A model generated the notes under the pieces. It was not told the DNA's origin. It did no database searches and worked only from the letters and a program-made list of their open reading frames with translations. Shown here in pieces: positions 56,170 to 64,000 of a DNA stretch of 64,000 bases. The DNA comes from Magnolia sinica (taxonomy: Eukaryota; Streptophyta; Magnoliopsida; Magnoliales; Magnoliaceae): positions 77,806,177-77,870,176 of the forward strand of contig NC_080582.1 of assembly GCF_029962835.1 (NCBI RefSeq), read 5' to 3'. The translations under genes were made by a program, and so were the position numbers. How positions within the stretch are numbered: the stretch's first letter is position 1; every line of letters begins with the position of its first letter.

Positions 56170-56397
56170 AACTAGGATACAAGTGTTTGGATGCACTATT
56201 GAATTGAATCGCAATTACCACTCTATGAAGTAGAAATTACCAGGTTGCAGTTCCAAATTCCAATATCATTACTTCTAACTTGGAACTGAAGGAAACTTGC
56301 ACTTCAATATCGAACATCATTTTCACATTTCCTCTGGATTAAACTGAAAATGTATGCAATTCAATTATATTTTGCATCCAAACGTGGCCTTAGAAAT
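56170..56397. mobile_element. MITE with GTTTGGATGCA ends
   Basis: AAGTGTTTGGATGCACTATT with TTGAATTGAATCGCAATT at the left is inverted relative to ATGCAATTCAATTATATTTT with GCATCCAAACGTGGCC at the right. It is non-coding, probably hAT- or PIF-like. No target duplication was resolved. Confidence 0.55.
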
Positions 56398-56474
56398 TGA
56401 AGAAAGGTGGTAAAAATGAGAAATTTGAAGTGGGATTGAAGTTTTCATTTGTAGGCTTCCATATGACATGCCTC

Positions 56475-56745
56475 TAGTCCCGTAAAGACCATGATGTATG
56501 TGTTATACACAGGTCCATTCTTTTTGTTGGATCATTTTAAGGCATAATCCAAAAATAAGGTAATCCAAAGCCTTGAGTGGACCACACCACAAAACATAGT
56601 GGGGATCGAACACCTATCATTGAAAACTTCTAGTGAGCCGCAAAAGTTTTGGATCAAGTTGATATCTGTGTTTTCCCTTCATTTAGGTTTATCTATGTAA
56701 CCCTATGAACAAGTTGGATGGTTGATATTTGCTCATATCAGCATG
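56475..56745. mobile_element. Partial MITE-like core copy
   Basis: It has AGACCATGATGTATGTG, GAGTGGACCACACCACAAAA and AAAGTTTTGGATCAAGTTG in family order. The right half is replaced by other sequence after AACAAGTTGGATGG. Confidence 0.65.
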
Positions 56746-57970
56746 TGTCAAGGAGTATTGCCATTAATAAGAGGAAAAAAAAAAAAAAAAACTAAACAGC
56801 CCTAGGTTTTTGATGTGACAGGATCCAATAAACTTGGCAAGTCATAGAGCATATACCAAAGGATTGTTTAAAAAGGCAAAAGGGTTTGAAAGCACAATGT
56901 TAGGAATGATTATAAGTGACAAATAGAAACAATAAATATTCCACAGGAAATTACCAATAAATGGAGATGTGAGAGGGGAAAGAAGAGACTCGACCCTCTT
57001 CGTAAAAGAGATGGTCGGATATCTTCAACCTCCACCCTACTCTGCAAGATCAGAACTGTTGAGATAAGTTGTATTAGTTATATGAATCTATGATGGCTTT
57101 GAATAGGTTAGATTTAATTGGATATAATGTAGGGTTTGAATGAGTGACTTGGATGGATGGGTAGATGATCTAGGTAGATTAGGTTGGATTGGATAGGTTG
57201 GATGAGTGGCTTGGACTAATTAATTTAGATTAGGTAGCTAAAAGTTAAAGGGGGAGAATGATAAGAATGGGTGTAGAACTCTCTCTCTCTCTCTCTCACA
57301 TAAAAGGGAACAAAGCTAGAAAGGAATACCCACCCTTGAATTTTACAGGGCCCACTTTAACCACAAAACAACTTGAACTTTAGCCTGACCATTTATAGGC
57401 ACCGGTGCCAATTGTAAGCTTGTAGTAGTACTGGGCATATGTGGGCCCAACGTCTACCAAATGCCTCAGGCATGACCTCATGAAACCTATATGATCCAAA
57501 ATGCAGTCCAATACAAAACTAAGGTGGGCCAATGAAAAGGGAATGAGCTAGGAAGAACTTCACAAGGGGCCACTTAAGCCGCAAAAAAAAAAAAAACCCT
57601 GAAGTTTAGCCCTGACCGTTCGTCTGGACTAGATGAAGGGTCTGAGCAGCCTTCATTTTACATACAATCAACGGTGGGCATTCCCTCTCAATGTTCAATA
57701 TTATATAGCCCATATGAGTTTTGAATGAAGCTGATTTTTAAGCTTGGGGAGTTTTGAGGTATTGCATCTTATTGACGAGTTGGATCTTCAACATCACTGG
57801 ACCCTACGTCTACCGACTAACACTGGAGCATGCCTGGTTGATTGATGCCCAAGAAATTGTATAATCTAGGGTAACTTGAATTTGAGCAAAGTTGTGTCCT
57901 AATTAATATATAGTCATGTATAATGGTACATATCCATGACTTATTTGAACCAGTGGTTGTGGGTGCATAA
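56746..57970. other. Intergenic stretch
   Basis: It contains A runs (56776-56791, 57583-57595), a GGATGGATGGGTAGATGATC-type repeat near 57150-57220, a short CT repeat at 57280-57297, and scattered family fragments. No gene is seen. Confidence 0.4.
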
Positions 57971-57989
57971 CTAGAGCTGGGCATGTCTG

Positions 57990-58165
57990 ATCCAATCCGG
58001 TGGATTCGGCCCGATCCGAACCGAACTGACAGCTTGGATCAGTGCGGATCGAGTTGGGCCATTCAGATCCGAATGTTTTTCGGATTGAGTTCGGATCGTG
58101 GTCAATCCGAACCGATCCGATCCGAAATCCGATCCGAATGGATCCGATCCGATCCAACCCGATCC
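57990..58165. repeat. GATCCG-rich tract
   Basis: Repeated GATCCGATCCGAA and GGATCGGATTG-type words with strong inverted symmetry run over about 170 bases. Open frames here encode only Ile/Gly/Ser/Asp/Arg repeats. Confidence 0.85.
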
Positions 58166-58243
58166 GGAGTGGATAAACGACACGCATTCACGGTGGGCCC
58201 CAACAGAGTTTACTTAGTATGATAAAAGAGACAACTAAGTTAC

Positions 58244-58645
58244 GGAAGCGGATTTGCTAGTGTACCACACACCAGCTATATAGCTACTGTAGGTACGTGT
58301 CGTGCGAAGATGAGTAATGACGCTCCTCAAGCTCCGAGTTGTACGAACGGTTCAAAGGAGATTAAAGTTATATGGGCCCCATAGTGATGTATTTATTATA
58401 TCTATACCATTCATATATTTTTAGAGATCATTATAGAGCATTATCCAAAAAATGAATAATATCCAAAGATCATTTGGACCACACCACAAATAGCAGTAGA
58501 GATAATGATTTTCACCATTAAACAATTCGTGTTGTCCACTTGATAGTTAGATATATCTTATTTTTCGTCTCAAGTCTTAAGACGAGCTCGCCAAATGGAT
58601 GGATGGTTTGGATATAACACATACCCCATGATCAGACCCACAGAA
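58244..58645. mobile_element. MITE-like element with TGGTGTACCACACACCAGC module
   Basis: The outer module (58244-58283) and CTCCGAGTTGTACGAACGG (about 58333) precede the core from GGGCCCCATAGTGATG. The right end carries AATGGATGGATGGTTTGG and ACCCCATGATCAGACCC. The same modules occur at 63.86 kb and 11.99 kb. Confidence 0.65.
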
Positions 58646-58739
58646 CTTGCTAACATCAATACAGCAATGCACAGCTACACTTTCGTGCACAGCACGTCAA
58701 CACAGTTGCACTTTCGTGCACAACACATCAACACAGCTG

Positions 58740-59100
58740 TGTAGATACGTGTCGTGCAAAGGCAAGCGGAGATGCGCCTTGAGCTCCGAGTTGTACAAAC
58801 GGCTCAAATGAGATCAAAATTACATGGGCCCCACGATGATGTATTTATTATATATATCCATACCATTTATCCATTTTTCGTGATCATTTTAGAGCTGATT
58901 TCTGCAGAAACTTTCGTGCGCAAGGATGCTGGGTGGGGCCCACCTTCATGTTTGTGTAAAATCTAATCTGTTCATCCGTTTCGCGAGATCATTTTAGGAC
59001 GATGAAATAAAAATAGGTTGAATCCAAAACTCAAGTGGCCACACAACAGGGAAATTTGTAGAAATAAATTCCTACCGTTGAAAGCTTCCTGTGCTCCACC
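58740..59100. mobile_element. Two truncated MITE-like copies
   Basis: CTCCGAGTTGTACAAACGGC and GGGCCCCACGATGATG begin one copy. It is cut at GATCATTTTAGAGC and followed by a GCAGAAACTTTCGTGCGCAA module and a new left end (GTGGGGCCCACCTTCATG). Confidence 0.6.
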
Positions 59101-59104
59101 AAAT

Positions 59105-59590
59105 AAGGTACGGCCCTTACATGGGCCCACCTTAATGTATTTATTCTGTATCCACGCCGTCCATCCGTTTTCTTATATAACTTTAGACCATTATTCCAAA
59201 AATAAAGTAGATCCAATCGTTAGGTGGACCATACCATATGAAATGATGGTAATTGGGCATTAATGGCCACTAAAGTTTTAGATCAAGATGATATTTGTTT
59301 TTACCCTTAATCCAAGATTATGTGAACTTATCAACAGATTGGATTGGAAATAAACCCTACAGAAACACTAAGGTGCGTCCTAAGAAGTTTTTAATGGAAT
59401 AGCGTACAATCACCACCGTTTCCTATCTTATGGTACACCTGAAGATTGGATTTGCTTCGGTTTCAGTTAATAACCTAACATGATCTGGAAAAACGGATGG
59501 ACGGCGTGGATACAGAATACATATATCAAGTTCGGCACCACGGGAAGGGACGAACAATCTTGGGTGAGGCGGGGTTATCACCTAATTCAA
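59105..59590. mobile_element. MITE-like element, complete core
   Basis: The left GGGCCCACCTTAATG and CACGCCGTCCATCCG and right AAAACGGATGGACGGCG are inverted. The right outer module GGTGAGGCGGGGTTATCACC resembles those at 44.4 and 53.6 kb. Confidence 0.75.
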
Positions 59591-59689
59591 TCTTTAATCT
59601 TGATTCCGCGCGGCATAAAACAGAATCTGATTGTGTCCGACCCGCACCTGGATAAAAATCTGTCCGACCAGAGCTACTTTGGGGCACGC

Positions 59690-59935
59690 CGTGATGTATC
59701 TATTTATCCACGCCCTCCATTCATTTTCTTAGGTCATTTTGAGATATTAAACCAAAATTGAAGCAGATTCAACACTCAAGTGAGCCACACAAGAGATGAC
59801 TCTTGCATCTAATGCTTCGTGCATGGAACGAAGCTCACTTTGAACTGGTACCTTAAAATGATCTCGGAAAGTAGATAAACAGTCTGGATAATCATATACA
59901 TCACGGTGGGCCCCATAGGATCTCTGGTCGTGTGG
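59690..59935. mobile_element. Decayed MITE-like copy
   Basis: The left CGCCGTGATGTATC and CACGCCCTCCATTC and right ACATCACGGTGGGCCCC remain. The middle is largely lost. Confidence 0.55.
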
Positions 59936-60694
59936 ATTAATGTTTGGGTGGGGTCGGACGCAATATATGAACTTACTGATAAAACAGTTGCATCATGGCC
60001 CGTGAGAGCACTGAAGAGCCTGAGTGTCCACGTTTGCCGCATACCTGGCAAGTGACATAACCGGTATTCTGGTGAGCTAGAGTCGTTAAACCGCAGTATT
60101 AATTTACGGGTCACACTTTGGCCAAATATCTTACAAAGAGACTCTGGGATTGATCGTGAGCATAGTTCAACATTTTGGCCGAACAACTCCTGGTGCATCC
60201 ATGATGTATATAGCAGTTCCCATACAAATACTTCTGAGGGGATCGTCTAGAGCTGCGTTGTTGTATCCGATTTTGTCACAGAGTGCATGTGAAGTCTCTG
60301 TTGTCACTACGTCTATTTAGGCTCAAGCTTTTCACTTTGTCGCACTTTGTATAGTGCCAAGGGACCACTTTCTAACATGGAGGCTCCTTCTCCTCGAGTG
60401 TCATTGGTTGAGTTGGAAGTTGTGTCGGTGTGCCAGGGATGACCACTCTTTCCTCTTCATATAGACTACTCTATTGCCTATGCTGGATGGATTAAGATGA
60501 GGTCCGTCCTCATAAATGATACGTGGGTTAGGTCGTGGCCTAATTGTACCTATGGTCAGAGGCTGTCATAGAACGAAAAAAGGTCTTCTCTTCATTACTG
60601 GTGCTTATCGAGGGATCCTCCTGCCATGCACTAGCTGATGTGGCATTCGGAAAGGTAGCATTATGTCACGAACATAGTTTATGTGAAGCGACCA
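59936..60694. other. Unassigned stretch
   Basis: No gene or repeat is recognised. A minus-strand open frame of about 130 codons lacks recognisable domains and overlaps repeat sequence at one end. Confidence 0.4.
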
Positions 60695-61125
60695 CCGACA
60701 TGATGTATATGTTATATCCACACCGTCCATCCATTTTGAGAGATTATTTTAGGGTACGAGCCCAAAATCGAACATATACAAAACTTGAGAGGATGAAACC
60801 ATAGGGGATTGACTCTTTTTTTTTCTTTTTTTTTTTTTTAAGGGGAATGTCTGCCCACCAATAAAAACTTCCAAGGGGCCACGGAAGTTCTAGATCAAGT
60901 GATATTTATGATTTCCCATCTATGTGAGCTTATAAACAGATAGGATGGAAAATAAATATCATGGTAAGCCCTAGGAAGGTTTCAGTGGAGGCCCTTATTG
61001 TCCCCACTGCTTTATGTGGTGTGCTCCACTTGAGCTTTGGATCTATCTCATTTTTTGGCTCATGCCCTCGCAAATTGATGGATGCTGTGGATATAGCACA
61101 TACATCATGGTGGGTCCGCAGAACT
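60695..61125. mobile_element. MITE-like element
   Basis: The left CACACCGTCCATCCATTTTG and right GATGGATGCTGTGGATATAG, CATACATCATGGTGGGTCC are inverted. A 20-base T run near 60820 interrupts the core. Confidence 0.7.
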
Positions 61126-61499
61126 CTGACTCGTAAACACACCACCAAGGTCCAAGCAATCCGCGTCCTAAAGGGACACCCGCTGGATAACGTGTTGGCC
61201 CACTTCATTGTTGAAGTAGTCCAATCGAATCAGCTTTTGTTTAGTTGCCAGAAAATGGTGGGGCCCACTTCATGGTTTGAATCATCATACACATGCACGG
61301 GCCCAAAATCCGGGTCCGACCTGACAGATCTCCGCCACTAAAGCCAGCATGCGCACAATGCGCATAGTATTTCGAGCCATCAGATTGCATGCCACATCCA
61401 TGTGTATAGTCTACTGATTTCGTAGCAACTGGGTAAAGAAAACAGACCTTAGAAACTATTGCCAAAAAAATGGGAGAATCTTATTAAGGGTTTTGAAAT
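61126..61499. other. Intergenic stretch
   Basis: Nothing recognised beyond GGGGCCCACTTC family words near 61260. Confidence 0.4.
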
Positions 61500-62588
61500 T
61501 CCGTTTATAAGAAGAGAAATCAAGAAAATTCAGATGCTACAAAATGCTTCTACAGATTCTCAAGAATTTGGTTCAACAACTTGAAAGTACATTTTTGAAC
61601 TTCTAGGATGAGGTAATTTGTCATTTGTGCAGGTTCCTCTAACATCTCTACCCACCGAGGGATTCCCCTTTTTGAAATTCCTAATTGTCTGCAAATGGTT
61701 TTCGAAATTCTATTTACAAGAAGGGAAATCAAGAAAACTCAGATGCTTTAAAATGCTTCTGTCAATAGATTCTCTAGGAATCGATTCGGTTTGAAAGGAC
61801 AGTAATCAAGATCGTTTGCAGCTAAAAATCGCTGCAGTGAATCAAATAAAAGATTATTTTACAAAAAGAAACTACTCAAATCGATGTCTTCTAAGATTGG
61901 ATAATAAAGAAGCATAAGAAAAATCAATCAATCGAGTCACAGCTTGAAAACACTCAAATAGATTGAAGATTATCAGTAAAAATCATCAAAGATCACTGAA
62001 TTCAAACATGATGAAAGAAGAACACAAGTATTCCGAGATCTGATAGAAAAAAGAAAAAGATTGAAAGGAAAAACACAGAATAACAAAGAAGAGATAGTAA
62101 GCATGATGATATGACAACAGATGAAGAGCAAGAGATCGGCCTTCTAAAAGATGTTGAGAAATTAAGAAAACTCAGATGCTTTAAAATATTTCTGTCAATT
62201 GATTCTCTAGGATTCGGTTTGAAAGGACAGTAATCAAGATCGTTTGCAGCTAAAAATCGCTGCAGTGAATCGAATAAAAGATAATTTTACAAAAAGAAAC
62301 TACTCAAATCGAAGTCTTCTAAGATCAGATAATAAAGAAGCACAAGAAAAATCAATCAATCGAGTCACAGCTTGAAAACACTCAAATAGATTGAAGATTA
62401 TCAGTGAAAATCATCAAAGATCACTGAATTCAAACAGGATGAAAGAAGAACACAAGTATTCCAAGATCAGATAGAAAAAAGAAAAAGATTGAAAGGAAAA
62501 ACACAGAATAACAAAGAAGAGATAGTAAGCATGATGATATGACAACAGATGAAGAGCAAGAGATCGACCTTCCAAAAGATGTTGAGAA
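61500..62588. repeat. 433-bp tandem duplication with a partial third unit
   Basis: 61731-62163 and 62164-62588 are nearly identical (AAGAAAACTCAGATGCTTTA to AAAAGATGTTGAGAA). A shorter relative starts at about 61516 (CAAGAAAATTCAGATGCTAC). The unit is A-rich on the plus strand and non-coding. On the minus strand the second copy runs into sequence resembling a gene leader with a GA/CT repeat at 62624-62646. Confidence 0.9.
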
Positions 62589-62949
62589 TTCCAGAGATGA
62601 GAGAGAGATCCGTTGATTGCTTGAGAGAGAGAGAGAGAGAGAGAGATTGCTAGATGAGAAGGATAGGCGTCGTTCTTGCATTTTATACAAGTGCCTCTGG
62701 CGGGAAGACTGTCCTGTGATGTATGCCCACGTGGCTCTTTTCCATTGCTTGGATCGAAATACTTACAATGCCTCTGTGGGTCCCACCCGTGTTGTTTGAT
62801 CTGTACGGTTAAGATATGAGACTTCAACTGATGGATGTAGCGGATGTTACAAAATTTACATTGTTGGGCCATGGTAACTCGGGTGCTGTACATGCTGCGT
62901 ACAACCGTTGTTGTCAAGGATTCCCGTCCATCTTAGTTGCTTAGGTGTT
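62589..62949. other. GA repeat and unassigned sequence
   Basis: There is a GA microsatellite at 62624-62646, then no recognised feature. Confidence 0.4.
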
Positions 62950-63060
62950 ACCCTTACCGTGTGGGGGCCACCTTGATAAAGGTTTTGTATATCCACGCCG
63001 TCCATCCTTTTTATTAGCCCATTTTAGTACTTTTTCCTAAAAATTAAGCATATATAAATC
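62950..63060. mobile_element. Truncated MITE-like left end
   Basis: GGGGGCCACCTTGATAAAG, CACGCCGTCCATCC and ATTTTAGTACTTTTTCC are the left end of the family. The rest is missing. Confidence 0.55.
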
Positions 63061-63861
63061 TGTCTTATTACGGGATTAGTCGCGTTTTTAGCGCTGGGTG
63101 GATAGAAAATTCTTGCTAAAGGGCTACTAAACTAGGCTTAACGATTGCATGCGTTCGAGCGGCCATTCGTGATCTGTTTTTGATGAGGTGGGCCTTACAT
63201 TGAACGACTTAGATTGGTGAATGTGGCAGGATTAAAGAAAATGGGTTTTCTCAGCCGGCGAGGAGGATGACTCATCTATCATGGCGATTTTTGGTTGATC
63301 GGTGGATCTGATGATCTAAGTCTCTTAATTGGTTCGGATGGTGTTCAGTAGGCTTGTGGGGTCCACCTTTTGGTGAAGGGAGGGCAGTAGATTAGGATGT
63401 GTTAAAAAAACATCTCGCGCCGTTGCAATTTCTCACTAAAAGCTCGTCAAATTGTCTGATCGCTACTAGGCTCCTGGCAGCCCTAGATCCAGCATTCCAG
63501 ATTCATCGTGAGACTCTTCTAGAAGGCAGGGAAGGGTTGAGATTGCACCAGCGCTTAAAACGGAAAGATTCAGATTCTTTCCGCTTTCAGCCAAGGGCGG
63601 AACCATTTCCGTTAGGTTGGTGTGACTAGGACTATCCGATTGGTGTTTGCAGTTAGGTAGGTTGGGCCTGGGCTTGTGTTCAAACCCAAACCTTACATCG
63701 TGAGATCCGACCCTTTTTTCGGTCATTGATCTCTTCTTCTCGCGATGGACGGTCTGGATTAATCGATTAGATCTTCATTAGTGGGCAAAATCATGACAGC
63801 GGTTCGTCCTTTTGAATCGTAGCTGGCGGGAAAGAAAAGAGGAGGTTAGCATTCCATCTCG
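63061..63861. other. Unassigned stretch
   Basis: No gene is supported. Short open frames on both strands have no recognisable motifs. Confidence 0.4.
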
Positions 63862-64000
63862 AGGAAGCGGATTGGCTGGTGTACCACACACCAGCTATAA
63901 AAATCGGATTGCGTACCGACGCTCTTATCGTACTTAGTAAACTCAATTGGGCCCACCTTAAATGTATGTGATTTATCTACGCCGTCCATCCGTTTTTCCA
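63862..64000. mobile_element. MITE-like element cut by the window end
   Basis: GGAAGCGGATTGGCTGGTGT and ACCACACACCAGCTATAA form the outer module also seen at 58.25 kb. The core start is GGGCCCACCTTAAATGTATG and CGCCGTCCATCCGTTTTTCC. Confidence 0.7.

Noticed and set aside
57903-58222. Overlapping open frames on both strands
   Set aside because: They come from the GATCCG repeat.
59809-60198. 129-codon minus-strand open frame
   Set aside because: It overlaps a decayed repeat at its end, has no recognisable motif and no splice or promoter context.
62414-62917. 167-codon minus-strand open frame with Ser/Leu/Phe-rich tail
   Set aside because: It spans the GA/CT microsatellite and the tandem duplication; no domain is visible.
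1-64000. CRISPR arrays, rRNA and tRNA genes
   Set aside because: No spaced identical short repeats of CRISPR type and no rRNA or tRNA cloverleaf signature were noticed by eye. A tRNA scan and rRNA profile search would be needed to exclude them formally.

Overview
This is nuclear DNA from a flowering plant. The evidence is spliced gene fragments with plant-type families (an F-box/DUF295 gene, a BRR2 helicase copy), Ty1/copia and Ty3/gypsy elements with plant-type lineages, CACTA-type ends, and dozens of copies of a GGGCCCACC...ATGTATGT...CCGTCCATCC repeat. I associate that repeat with woody angiosperms, magnoliids in particular, but this is recollection and not something the window proves. The window is mostly repeat-derived and gene-poor.

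Left part (1-8.8 kb): a CACTA-like subterminal stretch. Then a 5'-truncated processed pseudogene of the spliceosomal helicase BRR2 on the minus strand, with a poly-A tail and a 16-bp target-site duplication. Then a minus-strand gene of unknown family, of which two terminal coding exons and a 5' UTR exon can be proposed. Then a cluster of short inverted-repeat elements.

Middle part (9-31 kb): a T-rich low-complexity tract, more inverted-repeat elements, a TATA-bearing promoter-like block at 14.0 kb, a CACTA-like element (14.8-20.4 kb) carrying gene-like pieces whose right end is missing, and a complete-looking but broken Ty1/copia element (21.4-27.75 kb) inserted in a short inverted-repeat element. 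Then an intact single-exon F-box/DUF295 coding sequence (28.2-29.4 kb).

Right part (31-64 kb): a 10.3-kb Ty3/gypsy element of Tat/Retand type with an extra antisense region. Then a second, better preserved copy of the F-box unit (promoter block 43.6 kb, coding exon 44.7-46.0 kb), a three-unit tandem repeat, a 3.9-kb LTR-like insertion flanked by perfect 76-bp repeats, a third truncated F-box remnant, RING/C2H2 gene fragments on the minus strand, further inverted-repeat elements and a 433-bp tandem duplication.

The main unifying inference is that the F-box gene was duplicated as one unit (promoter plus 5' UTR exon, intron, coding exon, 3' flank). In the first copy the intron region has been expanded to about 14 kb by later insertions, so promoter and coding exon are now far apart. 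No CRISPR array, rRNA or tRNA gene was seen. I found no clearly new biological system. The best leads are this split F-box unit, the modular core-and-shell inverted-repeat family, and several templated-repair footprints.
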